This document shows positions 46,250 through 55,107 of a stretch of DNA of 64,000 bases, in pieces. Position 1 is the stretch's first letter. Each line of letters begins with the position of its first letter. Source of the stretch: Rhizobiaceae bacterium (GTDB lineage Bacteria; Pseudomonadota; Alphaproteobacteria; Rhizobiales; Rhizobiaceae); assembly GCA_023953775.1 (NCBI GenBank), contig JAMLJD010000012.1, forward strand, positions 1-64,000, in the 5' to 3' direction. The position numbers and the translations under genes are program-made. Under the pieces are notes generated by a model. The model worked only from the letters and a program-made list of their open reading frames with translations. It was not told where the DNA came from and did not search any database.

Positions 46250-46957
46250 CTATCTGGCGTGCAATGCGCGTTCGTCGAGGATCATGATCTTCTGCCAGAT
46301 CTTGCGCGACAGGTTGGTGGCAAGCTCCTCGATGTCGTTGACGGCGTCGATGACGACCTCGTCATTGACCGATTGGGCGAACAGTGCGGCGACCTTGCCG
46401 GTGATCGACAGCATCTCGGAGCAATAGTCGAGATAGCGCGACAGCTCCGGCGCGCTCATGGTGCGGGCCGGCGAGCTGGGCGTCGGTTTCAGAGGCGCGG
46501 TGAGGATTGCGGGGTCCTTGGTGAGCTGGTGCATGTCGATGACGTGGATCAGCGACCGCAGGCCATGCAGGGCGCGGAATACGCGCTTGCGCTTGATCCG
46601 CTCCTCGTAGCGGACGAGGGCGAGGAACCCGATGCCGGCCAGCAGGATGGTGTTCAGCGACGCCTCGATGCCCTCGACCGATTCGAAGGCGTTGGTGGAG
46701 ATGCGCTCGAACGGCAGCACCGTGCCGACGAAGATGAAGACCGTGGCGCCGGCCGCGATAATCGACGCGATGACAATCCGCAGCCACCAGATCGGCTGTT
46801 CGAGCTCGCGTGCACGCAGCGACAGGTCGCGCGACAGGCTAACGAGTTCGCGGGCGACCTTGGCCAGCCCGGCATCGGGAAAACGCTCGTCGACGCGACG
46901 CTCGAGGCGGCGCGCGGTTTCGATGATGTGAGCGGGATCGAGGGTACGGTAGGTCAT
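46250..46957 (-). CDS. Hypothetical two-helix membrane protein
   Basis: 235 residues. Family not recognised. Two transmembrane helices in the middle (RIVIASIIAAGATVFIFVG and LNTILLAGIGFLALVRY) separate a helical N-terminal part from a helical C-terminal part (FRALHGLRSLIHVIDMHQLT, YLDYCSEMLSITGKVAALFA). Located between the DUF805 genes and dapE on the same strand, a position where relatives also carry conserved genes of unknown function. Confidence 0.7.
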   Translation of the reverse strand: MTYRTLDPAHIIETARRLERRVDERFPDAGLAKVARELVSLSRDLSLRARELEQPIWWLRIVIASIIAAGATVFIFVGTVLPFERISTNAFESVEGIEASLNTILLAGIGFLALVRYEERIKRKRVFRALHGLRSLIHVIDMHQLTKDPAILTAPLKPTPSSPARTMSAPELSRYLDYCSEMLSITGKVAALFAQSVNDEVVIDAVNDIEELATNLSRKIWQKIMILDERALHAR

Positions 46958-46991
46958 GGCGACGGACCGGCTTCAATCCGCCGGGGCGTGG

Positions 46992-47360
46992 TCATGCCGG
47001 CGCATTGGTCCGGGATCCGAACTGGTTGGGTCCCTTGTCGCCCGGAAAGATGCACAGGACGATGAACGCGATGATCGAGATCACGGGAACGAACAGCGCC
47101 ACGGCGATGATGCCGGGCTTGCCGAAATCGTGGAGCCGCTTCACGCCGAGGGCGACGTTCGACCATATCGATACCAGGACCGCGGCCCAGAACAGCAGCG
47201 CCCATGTCTGGCCCGCGGCACTGTCCTGAGGCACGAGTGTGAAGCGGTAGAGCAGGAAGGCCTGGATTACGGCCAGAAACAGGCCCGCCAAAAAGTAGGC
47301 CGCGCGGCTGACGCGGCCCTTCAGTCCGAAAAACAGCCAAATGATCGGCCTGCTATCCAA
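46992..47360 (-). CDS. DUF805 membrane protein
   Basis: 122 residues, four transmembrane helices. GRVSRAAYFLAGLFLAV and VKRLHDFGKPGIIAVALFVP are DUF805 hallmarks (the RLHDxxxxG loop). Function unknown; many members lie next to envelope genes. It overlaps the preceding DUF805 gene by 8 bp, suggesting a tandem duplication that diverged. Confidence 0.85.
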   Translation of the reverse strand: MDSRPIIWLFFGLKGRVSRAAYFLAGLFLAVIQAFLLYRFTLVPQDSAAGQTWALLFWAAVLVSIWSNVALGVKRLHDFGKPGIIAVALFVPVISIIAFIVLCIFPGDKGPNQFGSRTNAPA

Positions 47361-47712
47361 GAGGATCCGGCCCGAATCTGTTCGATCCCTTGGTGCCTTC
47401 CAGGATACCGCATTCGACGATCAGCCAGATCGCGCCGATGACCGGCACGAGCACGATCAGCGTCCACCAGCCCGACTTGTCGCGGTCATGCCAGCGTTTC
47501 GTATAGAGCGCGAGACCGAGATAGATCGAGATCAGCGCCCAGATCAGGCCGAGGATGCCGATCGCGCCGTCACCGGTGCCGATCTGCAGCCCGAGCAGGG
47601 CATCGATGAGCGACAGGACGATGCTGATACCGATCATGACGCCCACGCCGGCCCAGAACTTGGCGCGGTTGATGCGCCCCTGAAAGCTCGTAAAGAGATA
47701 TTTCCAGTCCAT
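47353..47712 (-). CDS. DUF805 membrane protein
   Basis: 119 residues, start set by GGAGG 5 nt before ATG 47712. GRINRAKFWAGVGVMIGISI and TKRWHDRDKSGWWTLIVLVP are DUF805 signatures. Four transmembrane helices. It is the first of two tandem DUF805 genes downstream of dapD, separated from it by about 70 bp. Function unknown. Confidence 0.87.
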   Translation of the reverse strand: MDWKYLFTSFQGRINRAKFWAGVGVMIGISIVLSLIDALLGLQIGTGDGAIGILGLIWALISIYLGLALYTKRWHDRDKSGWWTLIVLVPVIGAIWLIVECGILEGTKGSNRFGPDPLG

Positions 47713-47781
47713 CTTCCCCTCCAAAATTGCCGCATCTCTCAAATTGCGGTCCGGCAAGCCTGCTTCGGTTTTCCGGAAATA

Positions 47782-48636
47782 TCAATCTCTGAGAAGTTCG
47801 TTGATCGAAGTCTTGGACCGGGTCTTCTCGTCGACGCGCTTGACGATCACCGCGCAATACAGGCTCGGACCCCAGTTTTCGCCCGGCACGTTCTTGCCCG
47901 GCATGCTGCCTGCGACCACCACCGAGTAGGGCGGCACCTCGCCGTAGAACACCTTGCCTGTCTCGCGATCGACGATCTTGGTCGACTTGCCGATGAAGAC
48001 GCCCATGCCGAGAACCGAGCCCTCGCGGACGATGCAGCCCTCGACGACTTCGGAGCGCGCGCCGATGAAGCAATTGTCCTCGATGATGGTGGGACCGGCC
48101 TGCATCGGCTCGAGAACGCCGCCGATGCCGACGCCGCCCGACAGGTGAACGTTGCTGCCGATCTGCGCGCAGGAGCCGACGGTCGCCCAGGTGTCGACCA
48201 TGGTGCCTTCGCCGACATAGGCTCCGAGATTGACGAAGGAGGGCATCAGGACCGCACCCGGTGCGATGAAGGCCGAGCGGCGGACGATGGCGCCGGGAAC
48301 GGCGCGGAATCCGGACTTCTCGAACTCGATCGGGCTCCAGCCGTCGAATTTGGAGGGGACCTTGTCCCACCACACGGCCTCACCCGGACCGCCCTTGATG
48401 ACGGTCATCGGGTTCAGCCTGAACGACAGGAGAACCGCCTTCTTGAGCCACTGGTTGACATGCCAGGTACCGTCGTCTCCCCGCATGGCAACGCGGGCCG
48501 AGCCGCGATCGAGCATGTCGAGCGCCGCGTCGACGGCCTCGCGGACTTCCCCGCGCGTCGATGCGTCGATCGAATCGCGCTCGTCGAAAGCCTTCTCGAT
48601 GGCTGCTTCGAGGGCGGCGGCGTCATGCTTGGTCAT
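47782..48636 (-). CDS. dapD: Tetrahydrodipicolinate N-succinyltransferase
   Basis: 284 residues, start at 48636 by family length. A left-handed beta-helix of hexapeptide repeats covers residues ~105-225 ([37 protein letters not shown]). It adds succinate from succinyl-CoA to tetrahydrodipicolinate in the lysine/meso-DAP pathway, upstream of dapE in the same pathway and operon. The acidic N-terminal domain ([16 protein letters not shown]) is typical. Confidence 0.97.
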   Translation of the reverse strand: MTKHDAAALEAAIEKAFDERDSIDASTRGEVREAVDAALDMLDRGSARVAMRGDDGTWHVNQWLKKAVLLSFRLNPMTVIKGGPGEAVWWDKVPSKFDGWSPIEFEKSGFRAVPGAIVRRSAFIAPGAVLMPSFVNLGAYVGEGTMVDTWATVGSCAQIGSNVHLSGGVGIGGVLEPMQAGPTIIEDNCFIGARSEVVEGCIVREGSVLGMGVFIGKSTKIVDRETGKVFYGEVPPYSVVVAGSMPGKNVPGENWGPSLYCAVIVKRVDEKTRSKTSINELLRD

Positions 48637-48811
48637 GTCGGGTGCTCCGTTACACGAGCTGTTAAGGGGTCGAGCCCTAGGATTTCGGGGGATAATCGGC
48701 CGGCTGGCCGCGCGAAAACTATGCGAAGCGAACAGTCGGGTCAATCAGGGGGAATCCGGCTTCGGGCGGGCATAGAGCCGGCGGCGGGACACCGCAAGGG
48801 GAAGGGTGCAG

Positions 48812-49684
48812 ATGAATCCGACCGAGAAGAATGGCTGGACGCCGCTGCCGCATTCCGACGAGGATCTGCAGCGCGCGCGCAGCGTACCCGATACGCCTCA
48901 GACGCGGTCGCCGACCTATCGCCTGGCGTGGTCGGACGAGGATTTTCTCACCCAGCGTGATTTGCGTCCGGTTCGGCTCCAGCTCGAACTCCTGAAACCC
49001 GAGATGACGCTTGCCGAACGGGGTATCCGCTCGACCGTGATCCTGTTCGGCGGCGCGCGCATTCCCGAGCCGGGCACCAAGCCGTGGGCCGCCAAGAACG
49101 AAACCCAGAGCCGGAACCTCGCCGAGAACAGCCGATATTATGACGAGGCGCGCAAGTTCGCGCGGCTGTGTTCGGAGCATTCGGCAACCTCCTACTACCG
49201 CGAATTCGTGGTGGTGACGGGCGGCGGTCCCGGGGTGATGGAAGCAGGCAATCGCGGCGCGGCCGACTGCGGTGCCCCGTCGATCGGTCTCAATATCGTG
49301 CTTCCGCACGAGCAGGCGCCCAATGCCTATGTGACGCCGGAACTCTGCTTCAACTTCCACTACTTCGCCATCCGCAAGATGCATTTCATGATGCGCGCCA
49401 AGGCGGTTGCAGTGTTTCCTGGCGGGTTCGGCACAATGGACGAGCTGTTCGAGACCCTGACGCTGATCCAGACCGGGCGCATGGAACACGTGCCCGTCGT
49501 GCTTTTCGGGCGGCCGTTCTGGGAGCGCGTGATCGATATCGATTTCCTCGCCGAGCAGGGTACGATCTCGCCCGGTGACGAGAAACTGATCACCTTCGTC
49601 GACACGGCGCAGGAAGCCTGGGACGCGATCGCGGCGTTCTACGAACTGTCGGGCAACGGGACGCTATCCGATCAGCAGTCGTAG
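48812..49684 (+). CDS. LOG-family (lysine decarboxylase-like) Rossmann protein
   Basis: 290 residues from ATG 48812; a GTG at 48806 is possible. Motifs VVVTGGGPGVMEAGNRGAAD and AVFPGGFGTMDELFETLTLI (PGGxGTxxE) define the LOG/TIGR00730 group, whose studied members are cytokinin-activating phosphoribohydrolases or nucleotide hydrolases. The long N-terminal extension (~90 residues) fits the larger proteobacterial subgroup. Divergent from dapD and convergent on the next gene with a 13-bp overlap. Confidence 0.88.
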   Translation: MNPTEKNGWTPLPHSDEDLQRARSVPDTPQTRSPTYRLAWSDEDFLTQRDLRPVRLQLELLKPEMTLAERGIRSTVILFGGARIPEPGTKPWAAKNETQSRNLAENSRYYDEARKFARLCSEHSATSYYREFVVVTGGGPGVMEAGNRGAADCGAPSIGLNIVLPHEQAPNAYVTPELCFNFHYFAIRKMHFMMRAKAVAVFPGGFGTMDELFETLTLIQTGRMEHVPVVLFGRPFWERVIDIDFLAEQGTISPGDEKLITFVDTAQEAWDAIAAFYELSGNGTLSDQQS

Positions 49685-50625
49685 CCCTCGCTGGTCCTGA
49701 TCATTACGCCCGGAACGGCCGCAAGGTCGGCCAGTATCCGCCGGATCGCATTCGAACCGTGACAATCCCTGATCGACCAACCAGCAACTGATATCTCGTA
49801 GCAACCGGCTCCCTTGGCCGGCTGAATATCGTTGAAGGCGATTTCGACCGTTTCGCCGATGCCGAAGCTCACCGTTTCGGTGCCGGTCGACAGCGCCCAG
49901 GAATGGCGGTCGGAGGTTCTCCACAGCGCGACACCATGCGAACCGACCAGATTGGATACCGGAGGCGGCGTGCGAAGGATGCGTGGTGCATAGAGAACGT
50001 TTGTTGCGATACCGTGTGGATCGCCGGATACCCCATCTGTTTCGCTTCTGAACCGCGCTGGCAACTCCCAACCGAGCCTGTAGACCAGAATGTCGGCCGC
50101 CGCCGGGGCCGCTTCGCTCAGCGCGTTGCATCGTGCCTGCCATTCCGCAAGGTAGGGGACCGCCGCCTCGACAACCGACCAGGAAATCCATACGCAGCCC
50201 GCGGCCTGGCCGCCGGCGCAGGCTCGGAGCGCGCCGTAGATCGACAGTCCGACTTCGATATTGCCCGCAGGCCAGCGAGCATAGAAGACGACCGCGCCCG
50301 GATGGCCCGCGCGTTGCGGTTCCTCATCCACTGACAGCGGCGGTCCCAATAGGTTGTCAAGGCGCGTGCGCCAGGGATCGGGTGAGGCGGCAATCGCATC
50401 GGCGGCGGGAGCGAGCTGGAAGCACAGCGAAGTCACAGGGCGATCGCGCGCGGGTGCCGAGATGTCGAGATGCAGCGCCTCAAGCCCGAATACGCTTTCA
50501 CATCCGATGCCGATCACGGGTGAGCTGGCCTCGGGCACGATGTCCAGCGCTCGTGCGACCCCATCAAGGGTTGTCCCCCAGCGGAACCAGTGGCCACTGG
50601 CATCAAAGCCTGAATCGAAGGACAT
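49672..50625 (-). CDS. Hypothetical 317-residue protein
   Basis: Family not recognised. Start at 50625 chosen for fit; CAGG lies very close upstream and a longer form from 50682 is possible. The protein is soluble, rich in Ala/Gly/Trp and beta-like segments, with no signal peptide or membrane helix. Segments such as WHTRL-type DPWRTRLDNLLGPPLSVDE and AGNIEVGLSIYGALRACAGG are unremarkable. Codon use matches neighbours. It overlaps the convergent LOG-family gene by 13 bp. Confidence 0.6.
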   Translation of the reverse strand: MSFDSGFDASGHWFRWGTTLDGVARALDIVPEASSPVIGIGCESVFGLEALHLDISAPARDRPVTSLCFQLAPAADAIAASPDPWRTRLDNLLGPPLSVDEEPQRAGHPGAVVFYARWPAGNIEVGLSIYGALRACAGGQAAGCVWISWSVVEAAVPYLAEWQARCNALSEAAPAAADILVYRLGWELPARFRSETDGVSGDPHGIATNVLYAPRILRTPPPVSNLVGSHGVALWRTSDRHSWALSTGTETVSFGIGETVEIAFNDIQPAKGAGCYEISVAGWSIRDCHGSNAIRRILADLAAVPGVMIRTSEGYDC

Positions 50626-50758
50626 CCTGCCAGAGCCTTTGTAAGCCGTTCGGCGCCCTGGATGATATCCGGCGCCGGACACGTTGCAACGGACAAGTGT
50701 CGGGAAAGACGCGACATCCGCGGCAGGGCGGATCCGGCGATACCAGGAAGGTCCCGAT

Positions 50759-51463
50759 CTACGAGGGAGGCATCACCGCCCTGAGGAAGCCGGCGAGATC
50801 ATCGGTGACATAGTCGACGTCGTCCTCCTGGCCGGGGTCGCGTTCCCAGATCTCGGAGAAGGTCGGCTCGAAGTTCCGCGGCACGATCAGGACGGTCGTC
50901 ATGCCCAATCTCTTCGGCACTTCGAGGTTGCGGGCGAGGTCCTCGAACATCACGGCGTCGGGACCGGCCACCTTGTGGAGCTGCGTGAACTTGTCATAGG
51001 TCTCGGCCGCCGGTTTCGGCGTCAGGCCCGCCGCGACGATGTCGAAGATGTCGTCGAAATGGTCGAGGATGCCAAGCTGCCGGGCTGTGCGCTCGGCATG
51101 GCCGCGATCGCCATTGGTGAAGATGAATTTGCGCCCCGGCAGCGCGCGGATCGCCTCGCCGAGCTCCGGATTCGGCGACAGCCAGGAATAGTCGATGTCG
51201 TGGACCTTCTGGAGAAAGTCGTCGGGATCGATGTCGTGGGTCCGGATCAGCCCGTTCAACGTCGTGCCGAAGTCGCGATAGAGTTCCTTCTGCAACACAC
51301 GCGCCTCCTCCTGCGAGACCTGCAGCAGGTTCGACATATACGCCGTCATCTTGACGTCGATCTGGGCGAACAGGTTCGAATGGTGCGGATAGAGCGTGTT
51401 GTCGAGATCGAAGACCCAGTCGCGTATGTGGGCGAAGCGGGAAGGATCTGGCTGGCTGGACAT
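50759..51463 (-). CDS. HAD-family pyrimidine 5'-nucleotidase
   Basis: 234 residues. HAD motif I is DWVFDLDNTLYPH (nucleophile and acid Asp), motif II FIFTNGDRGHAERTA, motif III region TPKPAAETYDK, motif IV VMFEDLARNLEVPKRLG. It belongs to the SDT1/Phm8-like pyrimidine 5'-nucleotidase group by the helical cap sequence. It hydrolyses UMP/CMP-type nucleotides. In related genomes it sits next to dapD and argB, so its position here is ancestral. Confidence 0.9.
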   Translation of the reverse strand: MSSQPDPSRFAHIRDWVFDLDNTLYPHHSNLFAQIDVKMTAYMSNLLQVSQEEARVLQKELYRDFGTTLNGLIRTHDIDPDDFLQKVHDIDYSWLSPNPELGEAIRALPGRKFIFTNGDRGHAERTARQLGILDHFDDIFDIVAAGLTPKPAAETYDKFTQLHKVAGPDAVMFEDLARNLEVPKRLGMTTVLIVPRNFEPTFSEIWERDPGQEDDVDYVTDDLAGFLRAVMPPS

Positions 51464-51551
51464 GCGGCCTTATCCCAGAATCGGACAGGCCGTTCAAATT
51501 CTAATTGGCAAATGAACCATCCTTTCACCCCTGTTCCGTATCGTCGCGGCC

Positions 51552-52373
51552 ATGGGGACTTCGGGTATCACATCATTCGTTCCGCGGGCGCTGGTAGCGG
51601 CGGGGCTTTCGGTCATCATATCGTTCGCGATCGCCTACACCGCCATGCCTATGATGGGCGCCCGTTTCGACGCCGTCGCACTGGTCATGTGCATCGTCTG
51701 TCCGGTTGCTATCGCCATGCCGGTGAGCATCCTCACACAGATACAACGCCGCAAGCTCCGCGAGATGAACGAGGCCTACCGGAAGGCGCATGCCGACCTT
51801 GCCGCGGCTCATCTGGAGTTGGCGGAAATGCACAATGCACTTGCCGAAAAGGCGCGCCGCGACGATATGACTGGCCTGCTCAACCGCGAAACCTTCCTTT
51901 CGGGTATCGAAAAGCTTCGCCGCCGCTCCGACGCCGGCGCTCTGTTGATCATCGATGCCGATCATTTCAAGGCCATCAACGACGAGCACGGCCACCAGAC
52001 CGGCGACGAGGCCCTGCGGGCCCTCTCGGTGGCGCTTGGAGACACGCTTCCGGACGGCGACCTGATCGGAAGAATCGGGGGCGAGGAATTCGCTGTCTTC
52101 CTGCCGGATGCGGACTTTCGTCACGCTAGCGAAGTCGCCGAGCGGATCCGACGCGCGGTGGAGTGCGTGTCGCTGACTTCCCACGGCGGGGAGCCGCTCA
52201 GGCTCACCGTGAGCATCGGGGGCACCCTCGATCGACCGGGCGCTAGCCTGAGCGCGCTGATGCGCGAAGCGGACCGCCGCCTCTACGACGCCAAGCGGGG
52301 AGGCAGGAACCGCACCGTGCTGGCTCGAGAGCCCCGCGTCGAATCCGGTCTGCCGGCACGTCGAGCGGCTTGA
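51552..52373 (+). CDS. Membrane-anchored diguanylate cyclase (GGDEF)
   Basis: 273 residues. Two N-terminal membrane helices (LVAAGLSVIISFAIAYTAM, ALVMCIVCPVAIAMPVSIL), a short coiled coil (~65-105), then a GGDEF domain with DDMTGLLNRETFL and the active site IGRIGGEEFAVFLP. It makes c-di-GMP from two GTP. The RxxD inhibitory site is missing: the corresponding residues are PDGD. There is no sensory domain beyond the membrane anchors. Confidence 0.9.
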   Translation: MGTSGITSFVPRALVAAGLSVIISFAIAYTAMPMMGARFDAVALVMCIVCPVAIAMPVSILTQIQRRKLREMNEAYRKAHADLAAAHLELAEMHNALAEKARRDDMTGLLNRETFLSGIEKLRRRSDAGALLIIDADHFKAINDEHGHQTGDEALRALSVALGDTLPDGDLIGRIGGEEFAVFLPDADFRHASEVAERIRRAVECVSLTSHGGEPLRLTVSIGGTLDRPGASLSALMREADRRLYDAKRGGRNRTVLAREPRVESGLPARRAA

Positions 52374-52459
52374 GGCGTGGCTTAATAGCCATAGCCGGCC
52401 AGGGTATTTCCTCCGCAAGGGCTTTGGCCTAAAGCTGCGGCCGCAATCCCGGACGCAAC

Positions 52460-53365
52460 ATGGAACTCTGGATCCCGATCACGATAGCCGCCGCGTTTTT
52501 CCAGAACGTGCGATCGGCGACGCAGAAGCATCTCAAGGGCGTGATGGGGACGACCAGCGCGACCTTCGTACGCTTCGGGTTCGGCGTGCCGTTCGCGCTC
52601 CTCTTTGTTGCCGGCCTGAACCTCTTTGCCGGCTATGCACTGCCGGCGCCGAACACTGCCTTCGTGGCCTGGACGCTGCTCGGCGGCGCGACGCAGATCG
52701 GCGCGACGTTCCTGCTGATCCACCTTTTCTCCTATCGCAATTTCGCGGTCGGAACGGCCTATTCGCGCACCGAACCGGCGCAGGCGGCGCTTTTCGGCCT
52801 GATGTTCCTGGGCGAAAGGGTGACGACAGGCGTGCTTGCGGCAATCGCCATCAGCGTCGTGGGCGTCATGCTGATCTCGGTGGCACGCGTGAAGCTGAGC
52901 TGGCGCAACCTGTTCGCGTCGATGGCGAGCCGCAACGCGGCGATCGGGCTCGCGTCGGGAACGCTGTTCGGCATCGCGGCCGTCGCATACCGGGCGGCGT
53001 CGCTGTCGCTCGGCGGCCCCAATTTCATGATGCAGGCGGCCGTCACGCTGGCCGCGACGATCGTCTTCCAGGCAACGGCGATGCTCGTGTGGATGCTGTG
53101 GCGGGACCGGCCGGAGCTCGGCCGGATCGCGCGCGCCTGGCGGCCCTCACTCCTTGTCGGCTTCGTTGGCGCCACGGCGTCGTTCGGCTGGTTCATGGCG
53201 ATGACGCTGCAGCAGGCCGCCGCAGTCAAGGCCCTGGCGCAGATCGAGATGCTGTTCACCTTCGCGTCGTCGATCTACTTCTTCAAGGAGACCATCAACG
53301 CCGCCGAGACGATCGGCTGCGCGCTGATCGTCTTCGGCATCGTCGTGCTGGTGCTGATCGGCTAG
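52460..53365 (+). CDS. DMT-superfamily (EamA) transporter
   Basis: 301 residues with ten predicted transmembrane helices in two EamA repeats, e.g. ITIAAAFFQNVRSATQKHLK and GTAYSRTEPAQAALFGLMFL in the first and SLGGPNFMMQAAVTLAATIV in the second, ending FGIVVLVLIG. Probable inner-membrane exporter of small metabolites or amino acids. The substrate is unknown. It converges on the alpha/beta hydrolase gene with an 11-bp gap. Confidence 0.88.
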   Translation: MELWIPITIAAAFFQNVRSATQKHLKGVMGTTSATFVRFGFGVPFALLFVAGLNLFAGYALPAPNTAFVAWTLLGGATQIGATFLLIHLFSYRNFAVGTAYSRTEPAQAALFGLMFLGERVTTGVLAAIAISVVGVMLISVARVKLSWRNLFASMASRNAAIGLASGTLFGIAAVAYRAASLSLGGPNFMMQAAVTLAATIVFQATAMLVWMLWRDRPELGRIARAWRPSLLVGFVGATASFGWFMAMTLQQAAAVKALAQIEMLFTFASSIYFFKETINAAETIGCALIVFGIVVLVLIG

Positions 53366-53376
53366 ACCTGACAGGT

Positions 53377-54333
53377 CTAGTACGGCCAGTCGCCATGGCC
53401 GAGGGACGACAGCGCATCGACGATGCGCGTGAAACTCTCTCGCGCGCGGCCGATCGTGTGCCGGCCGCGCAGATAGCCGTGCACTAGGCCTTCCTCCTCG
53501 CACCACCACGCCTTGCCGCCGGCGGCGAGGATGCGGTCGCGATAGGCACCGCCGTCCGACGACAGCGGATCGCATTCGGCCGAGATGATCACGGTCGGCG
53601 GAAGGCTGGAGAAATCCGTATCCTGCAGGGGAGCCGCCGTCGGATCGCCTCTCAGGCGCTCCGCACCGCCGCGAATGTCCTGGTAGAACTCCATGTCGCG
53701 GACCGTGAGCATCGGCGCCTCGGCGTGGTCGACATATGAAGACATCTTCTGGCTTCCGCCGAGACCGGGATAGATCAGCACCTGGCCGATCGGGACCTGC
53801 GCACGCGCGCGGGTCGCATGCGAGACGGCAGCCGCGAGATTGCCGCCGGCACTGTCGCCGCACAGCAGGACCGGGCAATCATAGGTCGCGACCGCCCATT
53901 CATAGGCGGCGAGCGCGTCGTCGAAGGCGGCGGGGTGCTTGTGCTCGGGTGCGAGCCGATAGTCGACGGACACGGTCTCGAAGCCGGTGCGCTCGCAGAT
54001 CTCGGCGCAGACATCGTCATGGCTCTCGAGGCCGCCGAGAATGAAGCCGCCGCCATGGTAGTAGACGACGACCGCCGCGCGATCGGGCTTTTGGTTGCGA
54101 TAGATGCGGACCGGAATGTCGTGGCCGGAGCCCGGGATCGAGGTGGTCTCGGCGCCGACGCCGTCGGGATAGCCGGTGAAGAACTCGCGGCACATCCGGT
54201 CGTAGATGTCGCGCTGCTGGTCGATCGAGTAGTCGATCGTATCGGGCGGATAGAAGGCGTTCGTGCGCTCGATGAAGGCCCAGGTCTCGGCGTCGATCAG
54301 CTTGGAATAGTCGGTCACTATCTGCCCTTCCAT
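53377..54333 (-). CDS. Alpha/beta hydrolase (HSL/GDXG family)
   Basis: 318 residues. Oxyanion motif YYHGGGFILGG, nucleophile GDSAGGNLAAAVS (Ser), catalytic Asp in SAECDPLSSDGGAYRD and His in GLVHGYLRG. Cytoplasmic esterase of the hormone-sensitive-lipase group. The ATG at 54333 overlaps the hydratase stop by 16 bp; a GTG at 54315 just after that stop is an alternative. As last gene of the carnitine operon it could release carnitine from acyl-carnitines, which is inference from context. Confidence 0.85.
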   Translation of the reverse strand: MEGQIVTDYSKLIDAETWAFIERTNAFYPPDTIDYSIDQQRDIYDRMCREFFTGYPDGVGAETTSIPGSGHDIPVRIYRNQKPDRAAVVVYYHGGGFILGGLESHDDVCAEICERTGFETVSVDYRLAPEHKHPAAFDDALAAYEWAVATYDCPVLLCGDSAGGNLAAAVSHATRARAQVPIGQVLIYPGLGGSQKMSSYVDHAEAPMLTVRDMEFYQDIRGGAERLRGDPTAAPLQDTDFSSLPPTVIISAECDPLSSDGGAYRDRILAAGGKAWWCEEEGLVHGYLRGRHTIGRARESFTRIVDALSSLGHGDWPY

Positions 54334-55097
54334 ACGGGGTCGCGCTTTTCGGCGAAGGCGCGGAAGCCTTCCTGATTGTCCTCGGAGGCGTACAGCTCGT
54401 CGACAGTACGGAACTTGCGCTTGGTGATCCAGTTCATGGCGTCCTGGAACTCCATCGCCTCGGCCTTGCGGGCGACTTCCTTGATGGCGGCGAAGACCAG
54501 CGGCGGACCGGAGGCGAGCAGGCGCGCGATCTCCCAGACGCGTTCCTCCAGCTTCTCCTTCGCCATCACCTCGTTGACCAGGCCCCAGCGATGCGCCTCG
54601 GCGGCATCCATCCAGCGGCCGGTCAGAAGCAGGTCCATCGCGACATGGTAGGGGATGCGCTTGGGCAGCTTGACCGTGGCGGCGTCGGCAAGCGTGCCGG
54701 CGCGGATCTCGGGCAGCGCGAAGGAGGAATGCTCGGAGGCGTAGATCAGGTCGCAGGACAGCGCCAGCTCGAAGCCGCCGCCGACGGCCATGCCGTCGAC
54801 CATGGCGATGACCGGCTTGTTCATGTCGCGCAGTTCCTGCAGGCCGGCAAAGCCGCCGACGCCGTAGTCGCCGTCGACCGCGTCGCCGCCGGCGGCCGCC
54901 TTCAAATCCCAGCCGGCCGAGAAGAACTTGTCGCCGGCTGTGCGCACGATGGCGACGCGAAGCTCGGGATCGTCGCGGAAGGCCTGAAACGTCTCGCCCA
55001 TCAGCCGGGACGTGGCGAGGTCGATCGCGTTCGCCTTGGGGCGGTCGAGCGTGACTTCGAGGACGCCGGCCTCGCGGCGGGTGGTGATGACGGACAT
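54318..55097 (-). CDS. Enoyl-CoA hydratase, CaiD-like
   Basis: 259 residues, crotonase family. Oxyanion-hole regions KFFSAGWDLKAAAGG and GGGFELALSCDLIYASEHSS, with FALPEIRAGTLADAATVKLP and WMDAAEAHRWGLVNEVMAKE matching carnitinyl-CoA dehydratases closely. It would hydrate crotonobetainyl-CoA to carnitinyl-CoA in this operon. It lies 10 bp after the broken CoA ligase and overlaps the hydrolase gene. Confidence 0.85.
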   Translation of the reverse strand: MSVITTRREAGVLEVTLDRPKANAIDLATSRLMGETFQAFRDDPELRVAIVRTAGDKFFSAGWDLKAAAGGDAVDGDYGVGGFAGLQELRDMNKPVIAMVDGMAVGGGFELALSCDLIYASEHSSFALPEIRAGTLADAATVKLPKRIPYHVAMDLLLTGRWMDAAEAHRWGLVNEVMAKEKLEERVWEIARLLASGPPLVFAAIKEVARKAEAMEFQDAMNWITKRKFRTVDELYASEDNQEGFRAFAEKRDPVWKGR

Positions 55098-55107
55098 TGG
55101 CGGTCTC

